A stretch of 64,000 nt of DNA, from positions 4,836,001 to 4,900,000 of the forward strand of contig BTPP01000004.1 of assembly GCA_037102815.1 (NCBI GenBank), written 5' to 3'. The position numbers were made by a program, and so were the translations under genes. The stretch comes from Neurospora intermedia (Eukaryota; Ascomycota; Sordariomycetes; Sordariales; Sordariaceae). Below, one piece after another: positions 34,121-46,299 of this stretch (position 1 is the first letter of the stretch; each line of letters begins with the position of its first letter). Under the pieces are notes generated by a model. That model saw only the letters and a list, made by a program, of their open reading frames with translations, was not told the origin of the DNA and did no database searches.

Positions 34121-35610
34121 CACCAGATTTCCAATAATGCCTGTTGGGAGAGCAGGAGTTGTAGGCCAGAGGCGGTTATGGTCAAGCCGCCGAACAGATC
34201 CAGTGCGTTGATCCGGAGAGAACAAAAATGATCATGGTCTCATCAACAGCGGCTGTCTACTCCAGCTCAATACTCCCTCTCAGCAGCTCGACGGAGATTC
34301 TGGACAAGAGCACCTTAATAATTCATCAGGGGGCATGGCTTCGCGAAGAAAGATAAGAGAAGAGAACTTGATCGGCGCAATTAAATGGGCCGGTTTGCCA
34401 GCACAAGGGTGGATGAGATCCGGAGGACTGAACAGCCGCAGAAGGATTGGGAAATGGACTCCTCGAAGGACCTACCTCGAGGTTGGCAGATATTGCAGAC
34501 ATGGAACGATCTGGGGCTGATTGCTCTGAGGCAAGAGCAGCCATGGCTTCCTCTCTCTGTTTGTACAGATACGTTGTCGCTCCCTTCCTGCTTCTCAATT
34601 GCAACACCTTTTCTTCCATTATCTGTGGCCTTGAGTGTTCGTTGTTTCCTTGAAAGTGACGGACATCACCAAATGAGAATCCTTCTACCTTGGACGCCGT
34701 TTGTGATTCTTGACTTTTTGTCGCAAATAAGTTAGGTTGTTTTCGACTCCAAAACTGGAGATCCCTACGGATTGAGTGCGATGTCTTGGTCGAGTTTGGA
34801 GATGTCCAGAGTTAGAACAAGAGACCTCTCCTCAAGGGAAGCGGATATCGACTTGTCTTGTGAACAACTAGAGTACAGGTAGTCTATCCCTGTTGCGCGG
34901 TACGTTCCCCTGCAAGACACGCAGCATCGGTGGAAGTTCGGAGTTGAAGCTCAGGGTCACACACTCTTTCCCTGTTAGGTCAAGACATGATCTCACAGGT
35001 GCAGCAAACTCACATGTGCAGTACATATCAAGTGGAAGGTAAGCAGTTTCTTCCCGACCCGCAGTTGTCCAGAACTATGTACAATTTCCAGGAAAGGTTC
35101 CATGTGGATCAGGGGAACTCCCTCGGTCACATGCTTAACAGCCCCGGGAGTGGAAAGCCCTACACCAAGCCGACAAGCCTTCGAAGTACAGAAGCCCTTC
35201 TCTTCGGTCATTCCATCCGCATAATGCAAGATGGACAGAAGATTGACCTCCCAAGCAGCATCCAGAACAGTCACCTGATACGGTGTCTTTGGGATCTTGC
35301 CAGTTGAAAGAACATGTTCACAAAAAGTTTCAGCCTCTGTGACTCGAGAATTCAAAATCTGTAGAGACAACGTTGCTTGAGTGTGATGTTTCTACCGTCT
35401 ATGCTAACGAAGGTTCATGTATATTACATCTTTGGGTCTTTTCAACATAACGCTATTGAGGATCTCGCTTGTTTCCCGAACTCGGCAACATCTTTCTTCT
35501 GCCTGAAGCCGTGTATTTTTCTTTTGGGTTTTTTCTCGCTTCTTTCATGTCCAGTGCACACACTTCCTTCACTGGAGCGATCCCTAACGTCCGTGTATCT
35601 CTTGCAATTT
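34121..35610. other. Island segment with open stretches but no assigned gene
   Basis: Open frames exist on both strands: minus 34,326-34,790 without a stop (its Met at 34,619 begins MEEKVLQLRSRKG, a charged, coiled-coil-like stretch); minus 34,993-35,361 preceded by a good 3' splice site (tctctacag) and ending after a GTGAGT donor-like string; plus 34,987-35,307. A spliced minus-strand gene ending at 34,326 is possible, but the phases I tried hit stops. No family recognised, so none is called as a gene. Confidence 0.3.
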
Positions 35611-36966
35611 CTACTGTAAACCATTTCCATTAAAGTCGTTGTACCCTTGATCTTGGTCCTCGCTTTGTTGTGCTGAACTGGATGAGTGGGCAGGAATGCT
35701 AGAACTCGAGGATACGTTGTCAGGAGGGTCATGGGCTAGAGTGGGTGCGGGTTGATGGCCAAACGAGTTAAATGGGCTGTAGAAATTGTCCTGAAAGTTG
35801 AAGGGCAGACCACCATTCCCTGACACAAAGGAGAAATCATTGATTGAATATCCAGTTGTGTGGAAGGGTTGAAAAGCAATAGGGCCGGAGCCGATATTGC
35901 TCGAAGGCTGGATCTGCGGAATCGATGGCATTGTGACTGGAGTACTTGAACTGCCGATACCCAAAGTACATGTATGGGAATGGCAAGTGCTGGGATCGTA
36001 TGGATGGATCATAGCCCCGCCATTGTTGACACTGTTCGATTTTGGCGCCTCATCAACACCATTTATTCGAGCGGCATTCTTGGATCCCCATCGAACTCTT
36101 TCCTAAAGACGACACTGTTCACAATATTGGCCAGGGCCGCTGACATGCCCCTTAAAACAACGGGTGCAACACCAGATCCCCAACGCGTGGAGCGCGTTGA
36201 TCTCTTTGATGGTAGATTTGCTCATACGATACTGGTTGTTATGGGCCGTACAGCGCTTCGCACCCGGCTGCTAGACGAGGGCCATACAGCCGCCCCTGCC
36301 ATGAAGTCCATTGCATGTCTCCTGGGAAACGACAGGGGGGCCAACCTGAACTCTGCAAGGAAATTGAATACTGGTACTGCTTTGATCGATAGAATGACCA
36401 GCAGAAGAGGCGACGGATTGCGAAAGTTGACCCAGTGTAGCCGGACCGAGGGCCTCAAGTGCGACAACAGGCTGGTGGGAGGCAGAGGCATTTGACATGG
36501 ATGAAACACTAATGTTCTTGTAGCCACGGTCGTGATCTTTGACTATTCGATTAAACATCCCATGGATATTCGGGAACTGGCTTGATTGGGCGACTAGCTC
36601 TTCGTAGATTCCGGGGAGAGCGCCGTTCTCTATTGCTTGCAACTCCTCAGGCGTCAAAGGTTCCTGCAACAATCTCTCATGTATGGCGCTGTATTCCTCG
36701 TCGGTCATAACGGTATCAGACGGTCCAGGATCAGGAACGTCCGACGAGTTCGGAGTCAGGTCGTGATTGAAGCCGTAGCCATTGGTTGCAGCTCGCCCTG
36801 GGGTTGTGTGGTGCTGGAAAGAAGTTGAGATAATATTAGCTTACGCCCATGACAACTTGTGTGAAGCCAATGTGGGAAAGTTTACCTCTACGTACTGAAC
36901 TTCTGAAGGATTCTGGTCCGCATTCTCAGCAGGTCGTCGACTTCCGGAGGACTTGTTTGTTTCCAT
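35611..36966 (-). pseudogene. Cys-rich protein gene with one intron and two in-frame TAG stops
   Basis: Start ATG at 36,966; exon 1 36,966-36,886 (27 codons); 72-bp intron; exon 2 36,813-35,611, all one frame for 427 codons. Stops TAG at 36,273-36,271 (codon 208) and 36,105-36,103 (codon 264). Acidic N-terminal part (MTDEEYSAIHERLLQEPL from residue 63), then two metal-site-like clusters: C194, C203, C215, H218 and C242/C243, C246, C258, C261 (C-x2-C-x11-C-x2-C). The C-terminal third is Ser/Pro/Asn-rich and disordered-looking. Both stops fit CpA-to-TpA or TpG-to-TpA change, so it looks like a gene killed by light RIP. A regulatory or DNA-binding role is only a guess. Other readings: extra introns hide the stops. 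Confidence 0.55.
36814..36885 (-). other. Intron of the Cys-rich gene (72 bp)
   Basis: Donor GTAAAC, branch-like GCTAAT, acceptor CTTTCCAG. It joins exons in phase 0 (...QYVE to HHTTPGR...). An alternative donor GTACGT at 36,895 would break the frame. Confidence 0.6.
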
Positions 36967-37796
36967 GACGTTCTTTTCTAACAGCTGCTGGAGGAACTGT
37001 GGTATAGATGGTGGTAAGAAAAGTGATACCTCTGTTAAAAGTGAAAAAAAAAGAACATGAAGGATCCGGTTACCGATGACAGCAATAGCCAGAGAAACAA
37101 GACGCAAAAGATTGGGTTCGTGTTGGCCTTTTGTTGTTTGATCTCAAGATGGGTGATTCTTGCCTTTACGACGGTTCTACACCTGAAGGTTCCTTCTCGC
37201 CGGTAGAAAGCCCAGATAGGTACTCTATACATCTCATTGTTCTTTCTCAACAAAAGCCAGTCCCCGACCTAGTCTTTCCCACCTGCCTAGAGGTTCATAC
37301 CAATGTCTCCATTCTTGCTATGAGTTCACTTTCCCATCCTTGTTGTTTGGAAAGAGAAGCAAAGAACAAGAGCCAGGCGTTATTTTCTTCACTGTCGCAC
37401 GATACCCCGGCGTCTGAAGGATATCGAAGCACCCGGAGTTTTGCCCATCATCCCAACCATGGGGTCAGCCTCAAGGTTACCGATTTACCGAATCGAGGCT
37501 GTTGGTTACGTCCGAATATCTGCTTTTTTTCCAAGAACTCCCTTCAAAACCTTCAAGTCGCCATCATGTCGTCCGATCATTTGGCAGTCAGGTTGACTAG
37601 GTCATTCGTTCGCATGTTTTGGGCAACGATGTTTACAAGTGAATGAAGATGGCCGATCCGGACGGTCCAGCTTCCTCCATTCATAACTATATATTTTCCC
37701 CAATCAACGCTGCTTACCAAGTGGCAGCATTCTTCAGGATATCGTTACGGCCTTGGACTCAGGAAAAGATCGAGCAAGCGAGAAAAATCCATCAAC
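36967..37796. promoter_or_regulatory. Shared upstream region of two divergent gene relics
   Basis: About 830 bp between the two starts. Contains a short A run near 37,045 and several short open stretches on both strands that I cannot assign. The minus-strand frame can extend upstream of 36,966 to 37,107 (MRLVSLAIAVIG..., hydrophobic), so the true start of that gene is not certain. Confidence 0.3.
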
Positions 37797-38666
37797 ATGT
37801 CTTCTCCCACCAAGGAAACCCCCCATCCACGGTCGGACCCCCTCCACCGCTCCCTGTTTTCGACGTGCGGGAAGTCAGAGTCCGTTGAGGGCTTATGCCT
37901 TCCTCAGCTTCAACGCAGCCAAGATCGTATGTTGGCAGTCTGTATCGACCACAACAAGGAAAGTGGTATCGACGCCTCATCTAGACTCTTCAACGATACC
38001 AAAGTACCGCCGAGCTCCATGCTCGACCCGAATCTCTTGGCTTGAGACCACGACAACATCCATGCAGACGACTTTGGTCTTGACGACAGCACCGATACCT
38101 CCATGGGAAATGGCAGCATCACCGAAGCGTCAAGCAACCATCCAGACCACTAGTGGTATTCTTTGGCCTTGTCTGTTACTGAAGCCCTGGTCATTCTGGA
38201 CCCCTCGATTTCGGCTTTTCTGCGCTGGATTCAGTCAAGCCCTCCTTGCTGACAAGTGCACATGTCTGTCAATGGCTCCAGATTCGGTACCTCTAGATCC
38301 CGCCAAGACCGCAGCCCAAAAGAAATCTCCCATCACTGCGTGCGGGTCGGTTGCTGAGAGGCTGACTTTGGCGACGACATCCACGGAGAGCAACATCCAG
38401 AAACGCCAAAGCGGTGAGCGATGCTGGCCCAGCATGCTGCCAACCAACGTGCGCAACGGGAGAGCGGAACAGAATGGGCACTTCGTACCTCTGCCTTAGG
38501 TAAACGTAGGAATGATATGGGAACAGAGCATTTTTCGCCCGACAAGGAAAACCGATATGAAATTGGAACTTCCATCAAGATTTCAACCTCGCTCGGATTG
38601 GAAGAGGCAGCCGCCATGTTCTCGTCGTCTCGGGGGAGTCAGGAGTGGGAAAGAGAGTACAAATAG
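37797..38666 (+). pseudogene. Relic of a plus-strand gene, five in-frame stops
   Basis: ATG in a good context (atcaacatg). One frame of 290 codons reads as a plausible soluble, acidic protein: MSSPTKETPHPRSDPLHRSL at the start, an Asp-rich stretch after codon 83 (DHDNIHADDFGLDDSTDTS), later LVILDPSISAFLRWIQSSPP, and a charged end (SLGLEEAAAMFSSS). Stops: TGA 38,043, TAG 38,151, TGA 38,250, TGA 38,355, TGA 38,415; end 38,664. Stops of TGA type are not classic RIP. No family recognised. A longer stop-free frame in the same place (37,753-38,499) is Thr/Ser/Pro-rich and looks like a shadow, but I cannot exclude it. Confidence 0.35.
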
Positions 38667-39721
38667 CGCCAAGGGGAAAAGCCGTTGGCGAACAAATCAA
38701 TACCCGCTTCAAGATTGCCATGATTCATTCCCTTTGTGCCTCCGAAGCGTGACGCTTGTGAAGTGAGCAACATGTTTTAATGCCTGACGGAGAAGCAAGC
38801 GACGACAGCTGTGATGGGCTGCAGTTACTGCACTATCGTTGTTAGCAGCTTTTTCGTGCATCCGGGGATAGTGCATCATCTCCGCTATGCGCCACGGAGA
38901 CGGGCCGCCGCCCAAGGCTCCACAAAACCGGCAGCTTCCACTTGCCCCAATGCCCCTAATTTGATGTAAACAAAGGAAGGCGACGACAAGGGTAGAGGTA
39001 ATTTCTCTGTCAACCACCTATTCTCTCCATCGTCCGAAGGCAATTGCCCCCTGTATTCAACCTTGATTCAAACACTGCAAGATTACCCCAAATTCAAGTG
39101 CCAGGGCTTGATGCAATCTCGCAGCAGTTGCGATACCCGTGTGCGGGCCTTGCGTGCTGTGCTGTAGAGGTACCTCCCCATGTTAAAGCAGGTGTCACTT
39201 CGGATTGCTACTGCCCAATGTACCTGTCTCCATGATTGGATCCCCTCCAGTGCAGTTTGCTCGGCCATGTCGATGAGTCAATCATCACCTCTTGTTCGTT
39301 AGGTTGCTGGCCCCCCTCACGTTGTCAGGCACAGCTCCCATAAGACGCACTGAACACTCCCATTTCCTCAGCAGATTCTTCCCCGTATCACCTTCCATCA
39401 ACGAGCTCATTTGGTTTTCTGGTGTTACTCCTGCGCAGAGTTACCCTTCCTTGGACACATAGGCCTACCGTGCCGTTAAGATCCGTCTCAGGGCGCTCCT
39501 CAGCTGTGACATCTAGGTTATGTCTTGATCCCAGCCACGCTTCTGCCATTCAAGTGATCCTACTACAACAAGGGCCTCTGAATCTACGTCTGTTGCATCC
39601 GCGGCTATCCATGAGATGATAGATCCACACAATTTCTTCCAAGATGCTTCTCTTTCTGTGCTGCTGCCCCTCAGGTCTCGGTGGATGAACCCGGCCATGA
39701 CGAACCGCAGCGGCTACTTCC
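38667..39721. other. Island right part, no gene recognised
   Basis: Ordinary composition. Short open stretches on both strands (for example minus 39,017-38,709) carry no domain I know. It ends at the TE6 LTR. Confidence 0.4.
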
Positions 39722-40137
39722 TGTTGAATGCTTGGCATTTTCGATCCATATATGGATAACTTACTCGTTCACGTTTCATATCTTGTATATATCTTTACCC
39801 TCCTTCTTTCCCTCTCTCTCTCTTACTCTCTTCCTTCATCCTTAATCAATAAGTTCACCACCACACTCGCTTACCCTCGTAACGTCTCGCTTTACTTCAA
39901 TAGGTTATAAGCCCGGGAACTGCACGCATATTAAAATCTTCGTCTACCCTCAACTCAAACTCAAATATCTTTCTTACCTTTTTATATTACTCCCCTTCTT
40001 TTTCATTTCGCGACGACTTCCTCTTATACGCGCCAAAACTAGGACTTTACGGTCACTAGAGACCGCTGTGCTTATAGCGCCAAGACCGCGTACGGACTAC
40101 TATTGGGACCGTACTCGGACCTATATATTCCAGACCA
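39722..40137 (+). repeat. 5' LTR of TE6 (about 416 bp)
   Basis: Starts TGTTGAATGCTTGG. It keeps many CpA sites, including a CT-rich tract at 39,800-39,840. It aligns inverted with 33,100-33,510. The 3' edge is set where the two copies continue into gag and is uncertain by ~10 bp. Confidence 0.8.
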
Positions 40138-40199
40138 CCTTAGTTTCAGCCACCTAAAATCTAGAACACTAGAAACGCACTAAATTACCACTACTATAG

Positions 40200-40933
40200 C
40201 AAAATACTAAAATCGATTTATTATAATTAAGTTCTTTATTATAATTTTATTTACTTTAGACTAATCTAGAATTTCGAATTATATTTAAAACGTAATGCCG
40301 AAACCTGAAAATTTTAATAACTATAACCGTCCGCTCGAACGTTCCGATACTAAAATTTATAATTACTACTATTACCGAATTTATAAATACTATTAATATA
40401 ATTTATAACCCTAAATTAAACTACCAATATCTAAAAGATATTTAAATTAATTTAACTTCCTATATTTAATAGAAGAAATTATATTGGTACTACTAAATGT
40501 ATTTTCTATAAATATTAAAGACCTATTTTTTTTACTTCTATCGAAATTACTTTCGTATTATTCTTCCTAATTATTATTATTATTACTACTATTAATTCTA
40601 CCTAATCCCTTAGATATTTAAAGCTTTTTAATTATTCTAATTTTACTGCCGTTCTAATTTTTATATTCGAACGCCCAGGATTTACCCCGAACTTCCAAAT
40701 TATAAAATATTAGTAATTATAAATTTTACTCTAAATATTACTAATTATAAAAAGATCCTAATTTTAAAAAAAATTAAATAATAAGTAAAATAGGACTAGG
40801 CTGTTCGTAATTATATCCGTATTACTAATTTTAGGGCGGCCCTTACTAAAAATAAACCTCCGCCGTAAGGCCTTCTTTAGAAGGATAGTAACTATTGCAA
40901 ATTCTATACTAATTAAGGTACTTACTAATTATA
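40200..40933 (+). pseudogene. Copia gag relic of TE6, first part
   Basis: Matches TE5 32,330-33,050 inverted. RIP sets in at about 40,200. The frame is broken by TAA/TAG and then by TE7, and continues at 55,790. Confidence 0.6.
40919..40933 (+). repeat. Left target-site duplication of TE7 (15 bp)
   Basis: TACTTACTAATTATA, repeated exactly at 55,775-55,789. The uninterrupted TE5 has one homologous copy. Length and variability fit LINE insertion. Confidence 0.85.
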
Positions 40934-42480
40934 TATATAGTCTTATTCCTTGTACTATAAACTATAGCGCCTTATTGGTATAAGGTCCTTCTTTAGTTCT
41001 CTGGAGGGGAAAACCGTAAGACGTTAAGCGCCTCCGAATGAAAACCTCTAGCTCTATTTCGGCTGTAGTTTACTATACCGCTCCTACTTTGTTTATAGCT
41101 ATAATAGTTCTTACTTACCGCTATAGCGAATATAATTTCGTTTTTCCTATTATTATATTATCCTAATACTAGAATAATAGGAATAATAAGAATAAGATTA
41201 AACCCGGTACGCTATTTCCTTCGCCGCCTTTTTATTTTACTCCCTATTGCTCCTTCCTCTACTTTCTTTCCGCTTCCCTATTTTATTTTTCCGTCTATTA
41301 CCCTACTTCTCCGCTTCTTTCTCCCGTTTATAAATACTTCTACCCTATTATTTATTCTCCTACCTTATAGTTTTATTCTTATTTATATTAGTATAAGGAC
41401 CCTTTCCTTCGTTTATATAATCCTCCTATATAATACCCCTCCTAATCTTTTTCTTCCTTCTTCCCTATTATAATTTCTATTAAAATAATTTCCTTCGGCC
41501 GTTATTATCCTAACCCTATCGATTTAACTTCTAATACGGAGGGTTCTTCCTTTATTATATTTCTAAATCCTATATCCCCTATAATTCCTTCGGTCGTACT
41601 TTTAGAATTTACGTTCTTCGTTTATACCCTTTATAATTTCCTTAGTAATTATCCCCCTTAGAATTAATATAATTTCTTCCCCTCTTTCTTTAATTTTTAT
41701 ATTAATTTAATTAATATTATTTGTAAAATTCCTTACTTCTACTATATTTTAAACCTTACTTCCATTATATATTCTAATAATAGGTTTAACTCCTTTAATA
41801 CCTTTAAGAAGGTCGTTACTAATAGGATTTACTTTATTTCGTTTACCGGTAGGTTTTTTATCCTCTTTTCTTCTTTTTTATTATTTAATTCCTACGCTTC
41901 TAATTAGTAATACCCAAGATATTATTTATAATTATATTACTAATAAATATATATTAAATATCTCCGCCGGTTTCTGCGACGCTTATAATATTATTTAAAC
42001 GGCAATTATTACTATAGTATTAAATAGTTCGGATAATTTTAATTATAATCTAAATACCTTCTATTATATTATTAATAATTTCTCTAATTGTATATATATT
42101 CGCTTAGAATAGGACGGCCTTCCTACCGACTATAAATATCTTTCTTATATTATAGGTTATAATATTATTAAATAATAATAGAAGGGTTACTATAAATTAA
42201 TTGCGAAGGATATTCGTTATAATTATATCCTTTCTTTACCCGGCAATAATATTATAAATCTAATTCGGATTACGTCTAATTTTAATAGTAGTACTATCAT
42301 TCCTATACGTATTATATCCGGCGGTAGTAATTATACTACTCCTATTCGTATAGTTTTTAATTTTAATTGTAGTAATAGTTCTATTCCCGGTAGCTTTATA
42401 ACCGTTAATATTCCCGGTTGCGCCCTTATAAACAATAATTAGATTTAATAGTACTATAAAGTTACTACGAATTAAGCTTA
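40934..42480. other. 3' part of TE7 with an opposing ORF-like stretch
   Basis: ORF2 of a Tad1-type element should end near 42,700, leaving an unusually long ~1.8 kb. On the plus strand about 41,907-42,470 reads as one frame with few TAA/TAG (ISAGFCDAYNII, PTDYKYLSYIIGYNII, GGSNYTTPIRIVFNF, GSFITVNIPGCALI). I do not recognise it. The minus strand also has low-stop runs, so the coding strand is unresolved. Confidence 0.3.
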
Positions 42481-45400
42481 TATAATAAAATTATTCGAAT
42501 AGTTTCTTAAATATAATTAAATGTTCGTTAAATAATACTTTTTAATTCTTACTATAATTATAGCTTAAATAATTCTTATAATTAGTATAAATATTTCCTC
42601 TTTATTTCTATCCTATTATTCTAATATTATTAATATTCTATTTTCCTCTTAAAAATATTTTATAATTTCCTTATATTACTCTTCTTTTAATTCGATTATT
42701 AAATAATATTCTTTTAACCTTCTTAACTTTAATACTTACGATAAAATCCTTTTAATTTTAATTTTATTATTTAAATATTTTTAGAATTCTTCTTTCGTTA
42801 ATAATTAAACTTTTAAATTTAATTAGAAAATAGTATTTATATTAAAGTAATTTAAGATAATATAAATAAATATTTCTTTCTCGAATTTGTAAGTGTAAAT
42901 AGGAATTAGGATGCCTAATATTTTCCTCCGGTAAAGGAAAGCCCGGAGGCTAATAATTTCTGTTTTAATTTAAATAAGGAAGGAATTTTTCGCTTTAATT
43001 AATAAATACGATTCCTCTTTAATTTCTTCTAATTATTAGCGTTTTCCTTTCTTCTTCTTTGTACCGACTATATATTGTTAGATAGCCTCTCTATTAAATT
43101 TAGGGGTAAGGTTAATAATAGTAAATTTGTATTATTGCCCTAATTTTACTATTGCCGCCGCTAGGTAGTAATTGTAGTATAATACTTATTCCTAATTTAT
43201 TATATCCTTTAGCTACTCTTCTCTATTAATAGTTATTAATTTTAGAATTTATAATAGTAGTAATAATTAAATTTTTAATTTTAAGGGGGGGCTAACTATT
43301 ATTATTAGTAGCTTCTCTATTAATACCTATATTTCGGTTTACCGAACTTTAATTATATTGCTCTCTAATTTATTAGTAGGTAGCCAACCTTTAATTCGTT
43401 ATATTTAAATATAATTAGAGACCTAAATTATAGTCCCCTAGACGAATTAGGCTTAATTTATTTAGGCGAACCTTTCTTTAAAGGCCCGGATTCTTTTATT
43501 AAAGTAAAGGTCGAATAGCAGATAAAAGGTTTCTATTTTTAAATTTTATACCGGTATAATTTTATATACCCTGGTAATAATTTTTAAGTATTTAATTTAA
43601 TATTTTACTAATTTAACTACTATTTCCTAAGGTTTACTATAGATTTTAATTAGTTAATAAAATACTAAAGCTTTATATATAAAATATATTAATTCCGTTT
43701 TAATTACTTCGAATTCTATATTTCTTACCCTTATTTATTCTAAATATATTTCCTATACTACTTATAACGTTTAGTAATTTTCTTCGGTAATATAAATTAT
43801 TACTATAATATTAATATTATTAGTGAAATTAATTATAATTATATTTAGGATTATTACTAATTTCTAATATAGTAAAGTAATAAAGAGAATAAATAAAATA
43901 GGGGAGAGGGGGGAGTTTTATAATATTCTAATAATAATTGCGTAAGGGCGGGAGGTTTCGTCGTTAAAGAAGAGAGAGCCTCTTCTTCTAATAATAAAGT
44001 TCGCTACCTACTAAATAATCTATATTAGGAATTATATTTCCTATAGGGTATATAGAAGCTACCTATAATTAATTTTATTGAACGTTCCTTTTAAATTTAG
44101 GAATATAAGGAATATTATAGCCCCGAATTTTTAAGTTATATATATTGTATTAGTAATTACCCGGATTATAAATTCTATTAAACGGCCTACTTAATTATTT
44201 ATTTAGCCCTCTAGTAAGAGGTTAAATTCTTCGGCTATTTATATAAACCTTTTAATTATAAATATTTCGAAGATTTTTCCTATATTATTAAGTAATAATA
44301 TTAATTTCTATACGTTTACTAACTTCTATTAGGCAATATTCTTCCTAAACTTCTTAAGGATAATTATTTTTATATTTTTAAACCGCTATAAGAAATATCC
44401 GAATTGGAGGCTAACGGATATTAAATATACTATAGCCTACCGGAATAATTATTTATATATTTTTAAAAATTTATTTAAGTACTAATCGATCCTAGGGGTT
44501 TTATTGGGCGCTATTTAGGAAAGTATATTCTAAATATTCTCTTTATTAATTAATTCGCTAATAATTATCGGTTTAATACTATTTAGCAATTTAATTTAAT
44601 TTAATAGGTAATTTATTAGGACTTTTACTTTTAGGAAAAAGTAATTAATAAGGATTTCGGCCTTACTATTATAATTTCTAATTTCTATTACCCTTTTATA
44701 AATTTAAAAGGCTAATAATTTAGGTAGGTTTATTAATTTATAACTTCGGGTATAGGCCTATTATTTTAAAGGTTAAAATTAATTTAGGTTCTTCGAAACC
44801 TCGGTAATACTATTATACTATATAATTTACTAAACTTTTGTAATTATCCTCTTCTTTTTTATTATAGCTTTAATAAAATCCCTCTAATTTAATACTATTT
44901 AATATTTAAATTATTCCTAATATATCCTCTACGCTTCTTTTATTACCGTTTTATATTCTAATATTTATTAATTTACTTTCCTCTTTCGACTTTTCTTCTA
45001 ATATGGGACAAATTCCTCTATAATACTTATAAATTCTCCGTCGAATTTATAAAAAGCGAATTTAAAATTTTTTATTATATTAATCCTTTCCGGGACTAAT
45101 ATCCGTTTCTCTATTACTTCCTTCACTTTTACTATATTTATAAAACTCTAACTATATTCTCCTTCTTCTTCTACTTTTTTATTTTTCCTTTTTACCTAGA
45201 TTTAAATTTCCTAAGGGTAATAGTCCGAACCGGTTTATTCGTACTTTTATATTCCCTAATATTTAGCCTTAATTTTAAATAATAATTATATATAATTAAT
45301 TATCCTATCCCTCTCTCCTTATATTATATTCCCGAACTTTATTAATTTATTATAGGGGGTAAATAAATTAAATTTCTAGCGTTATACCTATATAAAGAAA

Positions 45401-46290
45401 CGAATAAATCTTAGGTTAATTCTATTCTCTAAATCCCAATTAGGATAATAGAAATTATAATCCTTAACTATAATTAAATTTCCCGTTAGGGGCCCAATCT
45501 CGAAAAATTTAAAAAGTAGTAATCCCTATTAATATTTTAATATTCCCTATATAAAGATAGGAGAATAAATAGAAAAGATAGTTGTTAGGTCCCTTAAGCT
45601 TTTAAATATTACTATAGCCCAATCCTTTCCGGTTTAGAAATTTAAGTCCTTTAAATTCTATTTCTTATTTATATATATTATTACCTTTCCCTTCTTTATA
45701 TAATCGATTTTAAAATATCTCCCGCCTTTGAAATAATAAATATCCCTATTCAAATTTTTACCCAACTCTTAAATCGCTATAATATTATAAATCTCTTCTT
45801 ATTTAAATAAAAGCTTCCCTCTCTCGTATAATTTCCCTATATTCTAATAGAATATTTTTAATTAGACTATTAATTACTTTAAAATAGGGTTCCTTCTAAT
45901 CCTTCTATAGAGGATAAAGGTATTACTTCCTTAAGAGGGGCTATAATTATATAAATACTATTACTATTATATAACCGATTCCTTTCTATATTCTAGGAAT
46001 ATATATAAATATTTATCGGACTTTAAAGGTTTAATAACTTCGGTCGGAAGGACGGGCCGATAATCTTCTTTAACTATCCCTTTTTCGTAATTCTTCTAAT
46101 ATATTTCTTTAGGGTAGTAATAATATAGAAGTTAAAGGGAATATCCGGAAGGACGCCCTCGTTTATAATTTCTATTATTAATTCTAATACCCTTCTAGCT
46201 AAATTTTTATAGGGGGCGAACGTTTGTAGCCTTTTAGTATATATAATAAACGTTTTTATAATTGCCTTCTAGAAAATAGGGTACTCTTTA
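42481..46290 (-). pseudogene. LINE ORF2 relic: endonuclease and reverse transcriptase
   Basis: The endonuclease nicks the target and RT copies the RNA there. On the minus strand: DYNFYYPNWD-LENRIN near 45,455-45,410 (family GDFN-x-H-x-x-W), followed by the GERDRIINYI stretch (about 45,330-45,300). In RT: APNKTPRID (about 44,510-44,480), the PQGSP-like block decayed near 43,915-43,880, and the catalytic FTNNINI at 43,827-43,807 where the family has F-x-D-D. Both Asp are Asn. TAA/TAG stops occur throughout. An RNase H part may follow near 43,400-42,900 but is not clear. Confidence 0.75.
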
Positions 46291-46299
46291 TAATTATAT

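Larger units (their letters stand above)
33511..39721. other. Island of ordinary base composition between two copia LTRs
   Basis: CpA and TpG are common here, unlike the surroundings. It contains simple repeats and gene relics listed separately. Both flanking copia elements point away from it (5' LTRs inward). It is the only sizeable non-RIPed host-like DNA in the window. Confidence 0.85.

Noticed and set aside
34987-35307. 106-codon plus-strand frame in the island
   Set aside because: An equally good frame exists on the minus strand, no domain is seen, and no splice or start context decides between them.
37753-38499. 248-codon stop-free plus frame
   Set aside because: Residue mix (Thr/Ser/Pro/Arg) is that of an off-frame shadow of the acidic frame starting at 37,797; not called, though not excluded.
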